From contig DROQ01000042.1 in the NCBI GenBank assembly GCA_011321845.1, positions 1 to 58,976 of the forward strand: a DNA stretch of 58,976 nt, given 5' to 3'. The stretch is from Planctomycetota bacterium (GTDB lineage Bacteria; Planctomycetota; UBA1135; GCA-002748355). The position numbers were made by a program, and so were the translations under genes. A model generated the notes under the pieces. It was not told the DNA's origin. It saw only the letters and a list, made by a program, of their open reading frames with translations, and did not search any database. Positions 44,474-53,370 of this stretch are shown in pieces; positions within the stretch are counted from its first letter, which is position 1, and every line of letters begins with the position of its first letter.

Positions 44474-45460
44474 TCACTTCCATACGGGCAGGACAACAGT
44501 TCGCAGGACCACAACGTCCTTGGTAGGCCTTGTTTTTTGTCCCCCGCGATTGAACCCCAGTGGGACCTTGCAAATCCGGTCCAAGGTATCCAAGCCCTCC
44601 TCGAGTTTGCCGAAGGCCGTGTATTTCCCGTCGAGATGGGGAGCGGCAGCGTGGCAGATGAAGAACTGGCTCCCTGCCGAATTCGGATCCGCGCTCCGAG
44701 CCATGGAGATGACCCCGCGGACATGTTTGAGATCGTTGAACTCGGCGTCGATCTTGTAACCGGGATCCCCCATGCCGTCATCATCAGGGTTGTCATTCTT
44801 GGAGTTCGGATCTCCTCCCTGGATCATGAAGCCGGGGATCACTCTGTGGAACTTGGTCTTGTCGTAGAAATGCTGCAATGAGAGCTTGACGAAATTTTCG
44901 ACCGTCTTGGGCGCTTTGTCCGGCCGAAAGGAGAGGACCATCGTCCCAAAATTCGTCACAAGGGCGACCTTGGTCCTGGACAAATCCAGCTTTCCGAGGT
45001 CTTCGGGACGAGGTTCGCGGACGACCCGGAACTTGGTCAGGGCAGCCGGCTCTCCCGGGATGCTCAGCTCGCAATTCAAGATCGCGCCGGGCTCCACCTT
45101 GGTCGAAAGTTTCGTGGAGAGCTTCTTGGACAAGGTCTCGCTCCGGATCGGTAGAGACACTTCCAGCTTGGTTCCCGCCACCAAAGGGACACCCTTTTGA
45201 TGGCCTCCTTCGGACGCATCCCCCAGCAGACCCAGGTCCTTGCCATTCACCTTCAACCTGAAGCTCATGCCCGTAAACCAACCCTGAGGGACGCTGCATT
45301 TACGCAGAGCGCTCAACGAGAGTTTCACCTGAACAGGCTCACCGAAACGCACATAGCTTTCTGCGGAGAGGGAGACCTTGTAGGGAGAGTTGGAAGCGAC
45401 CTCAGCCTGAGAGGCAAGGGGAACCGAGAGAGCGACGAGGGGAAGTAAGCTAAGGATCAT
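44474..45460 (-). CDS. Cyclophilin-type peptidyl-prolyl isomerase, exported
   Basis: A 328-aa protein with a signal peptide ('MILSLLPLVALSVPLASQAE'). A ~140-residue N-terminal beta-rich domain has no recognised family. The C-terminal cyclophilin domain (about 160-328) has 'FHRVIPGFMIQGGDP', 'SMARSADPNSAGSQFFICH' and 'LDGKYTAFGKLEEG'. It lies 24 nt downstream of bamA in the same direction, so it probably assists folding of outer-membrane or periplasmic proteins. Confidence 0.92.
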   Translation of the reverse strand: MILSLLPLVALSVPLASQAEVASNSPYKVSLSAESYVRFGEPVQVKLSLSALRKCSVPQGWFTGMSFRLKVNGKDLGLLGDASEGGHQKGVPLVAGTKLEVSLPIRSETLSKKLSTKLSTKVEPGAILNCELSIPGEPAALTKFRVVREPRPEDLGKLDLSRTKVALVTNFGTMVLSFRPDKAPKTVENFVKLSLQHFYDKTKFHRVIPGFMIQGGDPNSKNDNPDDDGMGDPGYKIDAEFNDLKHVRGVISMARSADPNSAGSQFFICHAAAPHLDGKYTAFGKLEEGLDTLDRICKVPLGFNRGGQKTRPTKDVVVLRTVVLPVWK

Positions 45461-45484
45461 GTGCTGTCCCTCCTGCGAAAAGGA

Positions 45485-48007
45485 TCAGAAACGAATACTG
45501 AAATGGAAGAACCGAAGGTCATCGGTGGACTCTCGGAGAATGGGGAAGCCGAAATCGAAGCGAATGGGGAGCCCCCCAATCCCCGGAACGATGAGTTTGA
45601 ATCCAAAACCCGTGGAAAGACGGAGCTGCTGGAAAATAGGATCACTGAAATCATTCCCCAGCATCCCCGCGTCCAAAAAGACCAGCCCACGGATAATCTC
45701 TGTTTCCCGGAATTGACCTTGCATCCGAGTCGAAAAGAGCGGAAACCCATACTCAATGGAGCCAAGATAGCGCATTTCCCCGAAGGTGGGATTGCCAAAT
45801 TGCATGGGGCCTGCCTTTCTTGGGGCGAAGCCCCGGAGGGTCGTCTGCCCCCCCATGGAAAACCTTTCGGTCAGGAAGAGATCCTGGTCCTCTCCCAATC
45901 CATGGCCCACATCGAACTGGTTGCGGATCTCCAGGACATGCGCCCGCTCCTTGGAATCTCTCGCGATGGGGATGTATACCCGGCCATTGATTCCGGCCTT
46001 CCAGAAATGGGCCTCCCCACCCAAAGAGTCAGGAGCGATCTCCCCGTATGCCCCCATCCTGAAACCACTCGTGGGCCGAATCCTCCGATCCAGATTCCGG
46101 AGATTGAACCCGAGCTTGAGTGAGCGGATCGTCTCCTTGCCCTCCGCGTCCCAAACGATCGCCGGGGCGTTTCCATCGATCCGATAGGTCCGAACCCGGT
46201 CCTCGCGAAGCCGAAGAGAGATCCCTGCGTCTCTCCCCAGCCTTCGTTCGAGTCCAACCTGTCCTCCGAAGGTGTCCGTGAAATAGCTGTCCCAAACCCG
46301 AAGCAGCCGGTAGCCCTGGAGGTTCAGGCCGGTTGTATCGAAATGCTGGGAGAACAAATCCGGCTCAAAAAAGGAGACCCGGAATTGGCTCTGCTCGATT
46401 CCAGGAGTCAAATCCAGGTTGAAGGTCTGCCCCGCGCCGTGAAACGCTTCGTTGTTCAGAATTTGGGAAAACCATGAAATCGGATTGATTCCCCGGGGAG
46501 GTTTTTTCCAGTCGAAGTTCCGCTTTCGGTACGTCACATTGCCGAAGAAACCATTCTGGGAAGAGACCCCGAATCCCCAGAGGATCTGACCGGTTGTCCC
46601 CTCTTCCACCTTGACCTCCAGGTCCAGCTTGTCTTCTTCCCCCGGGACGGGAACCAGGTTCACGAGGACCCCTTGCTTTCCTGCATCCTGATCCCCGAAA
46701 TAGCGGAGAGAATTGAGCCTGTTTTCACTTTTCTCCAGCTCCACCATGTCCAAGGTCTCGCCGGGAAACACCGAGATCTCCCGTCGAATGACAAAATCCC
46801 GGGTAAACCGATTCCCCCGAATCTTCACATTGCGGAGGGTCTTCTTTTTCCCCTCGCGCACTCTGTACGTCACAGCGATCTCATGCTTCTTCGGGTCCAC
46901 GACCTCCTGTGGTTCGAGGACTTCAAAAGCGCTTCCCCTGTCCAAAGTGGGGAATCGCTGGATATTGGGGAAACCTCGCCGCCCATAGAAATCAGCAATC
47001 GCCGCCTTATCCCGATCCAGGAGGTCGGTGGTAAGGATGTCCCCTTTTTTCAGCTTCAACTTGGCGAGAAGCTGTTCTTTGGGAAACAGGGGTTTCTTCT
47101 CCCCCACCGGGGGAATCTGCTTGATATCCACCTTGGAGACCCGATAGAGAGGCCCTTCAAAGACCCGAACCACGATGGAGACCCCCGTGAAGTTGTCAAT
47201 GAAGTCCAAGCGTTCCAAGCTCACAAGAGCGTCCCGGTAACCCCGGCTGTGATAGAAATTCCTCACACGGTCCAGGTCCTCCTCCAGGACCTTGCGAGAA
47301 TAGATCGCATCCGAGAAAAAGCCCGTAGTGGACTGAAAGCCCGAAGACCCGAGGATGTTCCAAACCCAGCCCAATGCGACCCAATCGGGGAAATGCGTGT
47401 TCCCACGGATGTCGATCTTTCGGACTTTGACACGGGGACCCTCATCGACAATGAACAGGATCCGGTCCTTCTCGGAGTCCGGCTGCACGCGAATTTTTAT
47501 AAAGGGGTAGCCCTCCTTCTTGTATTGGGTCTCCAGGGTCCGTGCCAGGTTGTTGGCACTCATCATCGTCTGGGACTCCCCCTCTCTCAGGTCCAGGAGG
47601 TTACGAACCCTCTCCTCGGTAAACCGCACCAGACCCCGAAAGGCGACCTTCCTGTAGGTAGGGAACTCGTGGATGACAACCAGGACCTCCACGCCCCCGG
47701 GGACCTCCTTGACCTTGAACTGTCCTCGCACCTTGAACCGCCGCCAAAGAAGGGTCAGGTCTTCGCGAACAATCCGAGGATTGAGTCTTCCTCCCTTCTT
47801 CGTCCCCAAGACATGAAGGAGAACTTCGGGAGGGAGACTCCGGGCACCGGAAATCTCCACCTTGAGAATCTTCTTTCCATCCGCCGGGTCCCTGTCCGTC
47901 GGAGTGCCGGCCCCTTGGACGGATCCCGCCCCACGGGGAGCCCCCCCTTGAGCGGGGAGGGAGGAGCCGAAGAGGATGAGCAGCGAAAGAAAGGCTCCTT
48001 GGATCAA
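45485..48007 (-). CDS. bamA: Outer-membrane protein assembly factor BamA
   Basis: An 840-aa Omp85 protein that inserts beta-barrels into the outer membrane. Translation probably starts at TTG 48007, which overlaps the dnaB stop as TTGA and has GGAG 8 nt upstream; a signal peptide follows ('MIQGAFLSLLILFGSSLPAQ'). Residues of about 45-420 are POTRA repeats ('VSKVDIKQIP', 'RNVKIRGNRFTRDFVIRREI'). The C-terminal half is a 16-strand barrel, ending in aromatic 'FHFSIRF', the usual recognition signal. Its presence means the organism has an outer membrane. Coupling to dnaB is unusual. Confidence 0.92.
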   Translation of the reverse strand: MIQGAFLSLLILFGSSLPAQGGAPRGAGSVQGAGTPTDRDPADGKKILKVEISGARSLPPEVLLHVLGTKKGGRLNPRIVREDLTLLWRRFKVRGQFKVKEVPGGVEVLVVIHEFPTYRKVAFRGLVRFTEERVRNLLDLREGESQTMMSANNLARTLETQYKKEGYPFIKIRVQPDSEKDRILFIVDEGPRVKVRKIDIRGNTHFPDWVALGWVWNILGSSGFQSTTGFFSDAIYSRKVLEEDLDRVRNFYHSRGYRDALVSLERLDFIDNFTGVSIVVRVFEGPLYRVSKVDIKQIPPVGEKKPLFPKEQLLAKLKLKKGDILTTDLLDRDKAAIADFYGRRGFPNIQRFPTLDRGSAFEVLEPQEVVDPKKHEIAVTYRVREGKKKTLRNVKIRGNRFTRDFVIRREISVFPGETLDMVELEKSENRLNSLRYFGDQDAGKQGVLVNLVPVPGEEDKLDLEVKVEEGTTGQILWGFGVSSQNGFFGNVTYRKRNFDWKKPPRGINPISWFSQILNNEAFHGAGQTFNLDLTPGIEQSQFRVSFFEPDLFSQHFDTTGLNLQGYRLLRVWDSYFTDTFGGQVGLERRLGRDAGISLRLREDRVRTYRIDGNAPAIVWDAEGKETIRSLKLGFNLRNLDRRIRPTSGFRMGAYGEIAPDSLGGEAHFWKAGINGRVYIPIARDSKERAHVLEIRNQFDVGHGLGEDQDLFLTERFSMGGQTTLRGFAPRKAGPMQFGNPTFGEMRYLGSIEYGFPLFSTRMQGQFRETEIIRGLVFLDAGMLGNDFSDPIFQQLRLSTGFGFKLIVPGIGGLPIRFDFGFPILRESTDDLRFFHFSIRF

Positions 48008-49356
48008 TGCACAGGCTCCGACTGGGCCAAAAAGCTTTCAAAACGCATGTAATCCCGGAAGAAGCGCAGCTTCACCGTCCCTGTCGGGCCATTTCGCTGC
48101 TTCGCCAGGATCAGTTCCGCGAGGCCCCTCAACTCCTCGTTCTCCGGTTTGTAATACTCCTCTCGATGCAACATCATGATGACGTCAGCATCTTGTTCGA
48201 TCGCCCCCGACTCGCGCAGGTCCGACATGCGCGGCCTGTGATTGTCCCGTTGCTCCACTCCTCGATTCAACTGAGAGAGAGCGACCACTGGGATCTCCAG
48301 CTCCTTTGCCAGACCCTTGAGGGATCGACTGATCAATGAAATCTCTTGCTGGCGGCTCTCCACCCTGGTCCCTGCGTGAAGAAGCTGCAAGTAGTCGATC
48401 ACGATCAGTTTGATGTCCTCCTTTTGGCGCAGGCGCCTCGCCTTGGACCTCAAGTTCAGGAGAGTGAGGGCGGGCGTGTCATCGATAAAGACCTTGCGCT
48501 TGTAGAAATCTCCCGCCGCCTCTTGGAGCCTCGCTTGCTCCGCCTGTGAAATGAACCCCCGCCTCATTTTGTGTGCGTCCACCTGGGCGGCCGCACAGAG
48601 CATGTTCTGGGTCACCTGGGTCGAGGTCATTTCGAGGCTGAAGAACACTGCCCCATTCCCCTTGGCCGAGGACCTCTCGATCAGGTTGAGGGCGAAGGAA
48701 GTCTTCCCCATCGAAGGCCTGGCCGCGATGATGATCAGTTCCCCGGGCTGCAAGCCACTGGTGTACTCATCCAAGTCGTGAAAACCCGTCGGGACCCCGG
48801 TGGGCGCATCCCCCCTGTTTCGGTAGGACTCGATCCTCTTGTAGGTCTCCCAGATCAAGTCTTCCATGGGCTGGGGCTCACCAACTTCGCGGTCCCTGGC
48901 GATTTCGAGAATGCGTGCTTCCGCCTCGTCGAGGAGGTCCGTCGGCTCTTCCGCCGCCTTGTAAGCCTTCTGGGCGATCTCGGTGGCGATTTCGATCAAC
49001 TTGCGGAGGACCGATTTGCTCCGAATGATTTCGGCGTGATGGTGGGCGTTGGCAGCGGTAGGAGCGAATTCGACAAGAGTATAGAGATATCCTCTCGTCC
49101 CCGCCTGCTCCAAGACCCCCTGTTTCTCCAACTGATCCCCCACGGTCACGGGGTCCAATTGTTTGTGGTTGTCGTAGAGTTCCCGGATCGCCCGGAAAAT
49201 ATGCTGGTGGGCCTGGAGGTAGAAGTCTTGGGGATCCAGAATCTGGAGAAGGTCCACACAAGTATCCTCGTGTATGAACATCGAGGAGAGCACGCTCTTC
49301 TCCGCCTCGAGGTTGTGTGGCACAGCCCGCGGCTCTTCTGGCCCACTACCCGTCAT
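48004..49356 (-). CDS. dnaB: Replicative DNA helicase DnaB
   Basis: A hexameric helicase that unwinds the replication fork. The start is taken at ATG 49356, preceded by GGAGGG; a TTG five codons earlier is in frame. The 450-aa length is normal. The N-terminal domain begins 'PHNLEAEKSVLSSMFI'. The RecA core has Walker A 'ARPSMGKTSFALN', 'FSLEMTSTQ', Walker B 'LIVIDYLQLL' and the arginine-finger block 'LSQLNRGVEQR'. It follows rplI, as in the widely conserved rpsF-rpsR-rplI-dnaB cluster. Confidence 0.96.
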   Translation of the reverse strand: MTGSGPEEPRAVPHNLEAEKSVLSSMFIHEDTCVDLLQILDPQDFYLQAHQHIFRAIRELYDNHKQLDPVTVGDQLEKQGVLEQAGTRGYLYTLVEFAPTAANAHHHAEIIRSKSVLRKLIEIATEIAQKAYKAAEEPTDLLDEAEARILEIARDREVGEPQPMEDLIWETYKRIESYRNRGDAPTGVPTGFHDLDEYTSGLQPGELIIIAARPSMGKTSFALNLIERSSAKGNGAVFFSLEMTSTQVTQNMLCAAAQVDAHKMRRGFISQAEQARLQEAAGDFYKRKVFIDDTPALTLLNLRSKARRLRQKEDIKLIVIDYLQLLHAGTRVESRQQEISLISRSLKGLAKELEIPVVALSQLNRGVEQRDNHRPRMSDLRESGAIEQDADVIMMLHREEYYKPENEELRGLAELILAKQRNGPTGTVKLRFFRDYMRFESFLAQSEPVH

Positions 49357-49385
49357 CGTCCCTCCATCCAAAGGATCATGTAGAA

Positions 49386-49408
49386 GAGGGGAAGCTTAAC
49401 TTCCCCTC
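49386..49408 (-). promoter_or_regulatory. Perfect 9-bp hairpin in the rplI-dnaB gap
   Basis: GAGGGGAAG pairs with CTTCCCCTC around a 5-nt loop, 30 nt upstream of the dnaB ATG. A pyrimidine stretch but no real T-run follows on the minus strand, so it could be a weak attenuator or an mRNA processing or stability element. A second GC stem (CCGGCG/CGCCGG, 49453-49479) lies between it and the rplI stop. Confidence 0.4.
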
Positions 49409-49495
49409 CGATCCATGTCATCCATCGGGATGATTCCTCCTGGAACCCAGTCCCGGCGAGGGACAGCCTCCCCCGCCGGAAAGGGGACGGGAGGG

Positions 49496-49966
49496 TCAAT
49501 CCGCCGCTTTCACGACCCAAATGCGGGCCTGGACCGTCACATCGCCATAGACATGAATGGGAACTTCGAATTGCCCCACTTCTTTGATGTGCTCCTCGAG
49601 GCGCACATTGGAGGCGAGGATCTCCAAGCCTGCCTCCTTCATCGCGTCGGCAATCATCTGGTTGGTCACCGAACCATAGAGCTTGCCATCGGGTCCCACC
49701 TTCATCTCCAATGTGATGTTGGTCTGGGGGATCCTCTCGGCAAGATCCTTCAAGCTCTCCTCCCGGGCGGCTTCCATCTCCGCCATTTTCTTTTCCCTGG
49801 CCGCCAGCGCGGCGAGAGTCGAGGCATCGGGAACAGCGGCAATCCCCATCGGAAGGAGATAATTACGGGCATAACCGGGACGAACCCGCACGGTTTCGCC
49901 CGTCTTCCCCAGGTTCTTGACGTCCTGCATCAAAAGGACCTGCATATCACTCGCTTTCTTGCTCAT
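49496..49966 (-). CDS. rplI: 50S ribosomal protein bL9
   Basis: A 156-aa ribosomal protein. The N-terminal globular part has 'MQVLLMQDVKNLGKTGETVR' and 'GYARNYLLPMGIAA'; then come a long helix and the C-terminal domain ('TLEMKVGPDGKLYGSVT'). AAGGAAGGG precedes the ATG. It lies 18 nt after rpsR. Confidence 0.96.
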   Translation of the reverse strand: MSKKASDMQVLLMQDVKNLGKTGETVRVRPGYARNYLLPMGIAAVPDASTLAALAAREKKMAEMEAAREESLKDLAERIPQTNITLEMKVGPDGKLYGSVTNQMIADAMKEAGLEILASNVRLEEHIKEVGQFEVPIHVYGDVTVQARIWVVKAAD

Positions 49967-49984
49967 CGTAAACCCTTCCTTTCC

Positions 49985-50212
49985 CTAGGAGGTGTAGGGG
50001 ATCAATGCGAGAAAACGAGCACGCTTGATCGCACGCTTGAGCTTCCTCTGGTCTTTCCCCGAAAAGCCCGTCCGCTTGCGAGGATAAATACGAAATTGGG
50101 GACTCATCAAGCTCGTAAGGTAGGGAATGTTCTTGTAATCCAGTTCCCCATCCGGCTTCACATTGCTCGCGTCCGCGCCAAAACGCCGAAACTTTTTATT
50201 TCCATATGCCAT
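49985..50212 (-). CDS. rpsR: 30S ribosomal protein bS18
   Basis: A 75-aa basic protein with the family core 'LDYKNIPYLTSLMS', 'RKRTGFSGKDQRKLKRAIKR' and 'ARFLALIPYTS'. It binds 16S rRNA together with bS6, whose gene is 19 nt upstream. Confidence 0.96.
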   Translation of the reverse strand: MAYGNKKFRRFGADASNVKPDGELDYKNIPYLTSLMSPQFRIYPRKRTGFSGKDQRKLKRAIKRARFLALIPYTS

Positions 50213-50231
50213 GGTTCAACTCCTTGTTCCT

Positions 50232-50765
50232 TTATTCGCTCTTTTCATCGCTTTCGGGGGTGGTGGAAGAGGACTCTTCCGTCCCATCGGCCTCGAGGGG
50301 GGCGGCGGCCTCCGCGACGATCTCTTCGACAGCCACCGCCTCTACGACCTCCTCGACCACCACTTCCTCCTGGTCCACGGCCTCTTCGACAGCATCCACC
50401 TTGGAGGCCCCGCTTCCCTCGGAGTCCGAGGAAGCTTCCACCTGGAATTCCTTCTCGGGTTCAAAGGCCTCGGCGGGAACCTCCTCCACCCTCAGGATCA
50501 AATGCCTCAGGATGGGCTCCGAGAGCTTCAGGTCGAAGTTCATTTTGGCCAGACTCTCAGGAGGAGCCTTGAAGTAGGCAAGGTAATAGGTCGCCCTGCG
50601 CTGCTTCTTGATCTCATAGGCGAGCTTCCGCTCATCCCAGCGTTTGGCGACGATGATCTCGGCCCCATGTTTTTTGAGGACCCCGTCCACCTTTTCCTTG
50701 AGGCCATCCCAGCCCTTCTTTACCTCCCGGTTGTCCAGGAGGAGCATCGCTTCGTACGTATTCAT
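50232..50765 (-). CDS. rpsF: 30S ribosomal protein bS6 with long acidic tail
   Basis: A 177-aa protein. The first ~95 residues are the bS6 fold ('MNTYEAMLLLDNREV', 'KLAYEIKKQRRATYYLAYF', 'LSEPILRHLILRVE'). The remaining ~75 residues are a low-complexity Glu/Val/Ala/Ser tail, longer than the modest acidic tails of most homologues. No ssb gene follows, although many bacteria have rpsF-ssb-rpsR. Confidence 0.94.
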   Translation of the reverse strand: MNTYEAMLLLDNREVKKGWDGLKEKVDGVLKKHGAEIIVAKRWDERKLAYEIKKQRRATYYLAYFKAPPESLAKMNFDLKLSEPILRHLILRVEEVPAEAFEPEKEFQVEASSDSEGSGASKVDAVEEAVDQEEVVVEEVVEAVAVEEIVAEAAAPLEADGTEESSSTTPESDEKSE

Positions 50766-50956
50766 CTAATTCACGGCTCCTTGGTCCAAGGTTGCGGAGA
50801 ACGTGTTTCGTCCGCCAGCCTCGCTCGAAAGTTCAGACTCGAAAAATCAAAAAAAAAACAAATGTCCAGACAGTTCGAACCCAAAGACCTCACCGCCTTC
50901 CCTCCGACCAGGGGTTCGATGGACGAACCGGGTGGATCAACCGGAAAACCCGGCCG

Positions 50957-51616
50957 CTAGAGGGAAAAACCGTTGAAGCGCGTCATCAACTCGGGAAGGG
51001 ACTCACCCTTCATCCAGGCCAGGCAGCAATCGACGGATGCCTGGAGAACGGGAGCGAGGAGTTCCCTTTCGGATTCCTCGAAGCGGCCCAGAACGAAATC
51101 AGGATCCGCCATCCTTCCGGAGTCGAGATCTGAGCGACCAATCCCGATTCTCAATCGGGGGAAGCCTTCGGAACCCAGGCAGGCGACAAGGGATTTGATC
51201 CCATTGTGTCCTCCCGGGCTACCCCCCGGCCGCAGACGAATGCGCCCCAAGGGTAGGTTCAGGTCGTCATAGACTACAAAGATCGATTCCGGCGCCAACT
51301 CGAGACGCCGAGCGAGAGCGGCCACCGCCACCCCGCTGAGATTCATATAAGTCATTGGTTTGAGGAGAAGGATCCCATCCCCTCGGCTCTCCTCGCCCAG
51401 CATGGCGGGGGTCACCTCCGCGACGCGCCCTTTGACCCGCCCCGAAAAACCATCTTTCCGGCTGAGCCTACGCCAAGAGGCCCCCAGTCGCTCCGCGACC
51501 AGATCCAACACCTCAAAGCCCAGGTTATGCCGGGTACCCACATACTCCTCACCCGGATTCCCGAGCCCGACAAGAATGCGGACCCCGGACTCGGAAAAGG
51601 AATTCAGGCCGAGCAT
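50957..51616 (-). CDS. pth: Peptidyl-tRNA hydrolase
   Basis: A 219-aa hydrolase that frees tRNA from prematurely released peptidyl-tRNA. It has 'RILVGLGNPGEEYVGTRHNL' with the catalytic His, 'LLLKPMTYMNLSG', 'VVYDDLNLPLGRIRLRPGGS' and 'GHNGIKSL'. AGG-rich sequence precedes ATG 51616. It sits between rplY and rpsF, as in many bacteria. The 190-bp gap to rpsF contains a run of As (50847-50859) and a GGTTCG/CGAACC stem (50913-50929). Confidence 0.95.
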   Translation of the reverse strand: MLGLNSFSESGVRILVGLGNPGEEYVGTRHNLGFEVLDLVAERLGASWRRLSRKDGFSGRVKGRVAEVTPAMLGEESRGDGILLLKPMTYMNLSGVAVAALARRLELAPESIFVVYDDLNLPLGRIRLRPGGSPGGHNGIKSLVACLGSEGFPRLRIGIGRSDLDSGRMADPDFVLGRFEESERELLAPVLQASVDCCLAWMKGESLPELMTRFNGFSL

Positions 51617-51700
51617 CCTAGCCTCTCAGAGCGGAGAAGCAAAGGCCCCATCCCCAGCTTTCCCTGCAGGGGCCAAAGCCTACTCCTCCCGCTTCAAGAA

Positions 51701-52330
51701 TCAGCCCTCCGAGGGAGCTTCGCCTTCACCCTCGGCTTCGGCAGCGCCCTCAGGCTCCTCGACCGTTTCCTTGCGGACCTTTTTCACCCGGACCTGGCAG
51801 ACAATCTCTTCTGGATCCACGAGGGTCTTCACCCCTTCCCCGAGGGGGAGGTCCTTGACCCGGATGGAATCCCCGACGTCCAGATCGTTGACCACCAACC
51901 TCAGGAGTTCGGGGAGGTCCTTGGGAAGACATTCCACCTCGATCTCCTGGATGGGAGCGTCAAAGGCCCCGTCCTTGGAGAGGCCGACCGGCGTCCCCAC
52001 GAACTGGATCTGGACCGTCGACCTCATGGGCTCATCGAGGGCGATCCGGATGAAATCCGCGTGAAGGATCCGGTCCTCCAGTTCGTCCCATTGAAGGTCC
52101 TTGAGAAAGGTCTCCTCCTTGCTGCCGTCATCCAGCTTCAGCTCGAAAACCTTGTGGCGGCTCCAAACATGGGAAGTGAAACTCTTCTCATCGAGAGCGA
52201 GATTCCTCCCCTCTTTCGACCTTCCATAAACAACCGCGGGGATATAGCCGGCGGCCCGGAGAAGGCGGTTCTGCCGCTTCCCAAGCTGGTTCTCACCCCG
52301 GAGTTTTGCTTCAAGATTCGCAATCTTCAT
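51701..52330 (-). CDS. rplY: 50S ribosomal protein bL25, CTC form
   Basis: A 209-aa two-domain form (TL5/CTC type) that binds 5S rRNA. The N-terminal domain has 'RLLRAAGYIPAVVYGRSKEG' and 'FLKDLQWDELEDRILHADFI'. The C-terminal domain has 'VGDSIRVKDLPLGEGVKTLV' and a short acidic tail ('EPEGAAEAEGEGEAPSEG'). It is located between prs and pth, its usual place. Confidence 0.95.
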   Translation of the reverse strand: MKIANLEAKLRGENQLGKRQNRLLRAAGYIPAVVYGRSKEGRNLALDEKSFTSHVWSRHKVFELKLDDGSKEETFLKDLQWDELEDRILHADFIRIALDEPMRSTVQIQFVGTPVGLSKDGAFDAPIQEIEVECLPKDLPELLRLVVNDLDVGDSIRVKDLPLGEGVKTLVDPEEIVCQVRVKKVRKETVEEPEGAAEAEGEGEAPSEG

Positions 52331-52419
52331 CGATAAAACCTCTTTACCTCATACCCAATATCAAACGTTTTCATGCACCCACCATCGCGGGCCCGGACCT
52401 GGAGCCTGGGGGGTTCGGT

Positions 52420-53370
52420 TCATCCCAGACTATCGAAGAGCCGGCTTACAGATTCACTCTTGTGTATGCTCTCGATCGCCTTTGCGAGCATCGGAGCAAG
52501 ACTGACGCTCTTCAGTTTCTTTGGACTCCTATCCCCTGGGATGGGGATGCTATCCGAAAAAAAGATTCCGTCCACCGGGGCGTTGTCGAGCCGCTCGACC
52601 GCCGGACCACAAAGAACCCCATGGGTCGCCGCAAGGAAGACGCTCTTGGCCCCATGGGCCTTCACGATCCGGGCAGCGTCCGTGATGGATCCGCCGGTGG
52701 AGACCATGTCATCGACCACCAGGGCGTTTTTGCCCTCGACCTCTCCGACCAGGTTTTCGACATGGGTCTCCGACCCGGAAACCCGACGTTTGTCGATGAT
52801 CGCCAAACTCGCACCCAAGGCCTTGGAGTAGGCCCGCACCAGCTTGACCCCACCCACATCGGGAGAAACAACCACCAGGTTGTCCCCGAGAACATCTTTG
52901 AGGGGAGGAAGAAAGGCCGGACGGGCGTAGAGATGATCCACGGGAATGTCGAAGAAGCCTTGGATCTGCGCCGCGTGCAAATCCACGGTCAAAACACGAT
53001 CGGCTCCCGCCTCGGTAATCAGGTTGGCGGCGAGCTTGGCGGTAATGGGAACACGGCCTTCGTCCTTCCGGTCCTTGCGCGCATACCCAAAATAGGGGAG
53101 CACCGCCGTGATCCGATCCGCCGAGGCCCGCCTCAGGCAATCGATCATGATCAGAAGTTCCATGAGATTCTCATTGACCGGTGGACAGGTCGGCTGCACG
53201 ACGAAGCAGTCGGCCCCCCGGACATCGCAAAGAACCTTGACGTCGATTTCGCCATCGGGAAAACGACCGACCGCCGCCTCGCCAAGCTCCAAGCCCATCG
53301 CTTCCGTGATCGCCTGAGCGAGGACGGGATGAGCGTTGCCGGAAAATACCCTCAACCTGTGGAAGGTCAT
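52420..53370 (-). CDS. prs: Ribose-phosphate pyrophosphokinase
   Basis: Makes PRPP from ribose-5-phosphate and ATP for nucleotide, His and Trp synthesis. The 316-aa length is standard. It has 'GRFPDGEIDVKV', 'LPYFGYARKDRKDEGRVPIT', 'VDLHAAQIQGFF', 'VSPDVGGVKLVRAY' and the PRPP loop 'ALVVDDMVSTGGSITDAA'. The ATG overlaps the glmU stop (ATGA). Confidence 0.96.
   Translation of the reverse strand: MTFHRLRVFSGNAHPVLAQAITEAMGLELGEAAVGRFPDGEIDVKVLCDVRGADCFVVQPTCPPVNENLMELLIMIDCLRRASADRITAVLPYFGYARKDRKDEGRVPITAKLAANLITEAGADRVLTVDLHAAQIQGFFDIPVDHLYARPAFLPPLKDVLGDNLVVVSPDVGGVKLVRAYSKALGASLAIIDKRRVSGSETHVENLVGEVEGKNALVVDDMVSTGGSITDAARIVKAHGAKSVFLAATHGVLCGPAVERLDNAPVDGIFFSDSIPIPGDRSPKKLKSVSLAPMLAKAIESIHKSESVSRLFDSLG

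Noticed and set aside
50843-50929. A-rich tract and GGTTCG/CGAACC stem as a terminator for pth
   Set aside because: The stem and the T-run on the minus strand are about 50 nt apart, so they do not form a standard intrinsic terminator.
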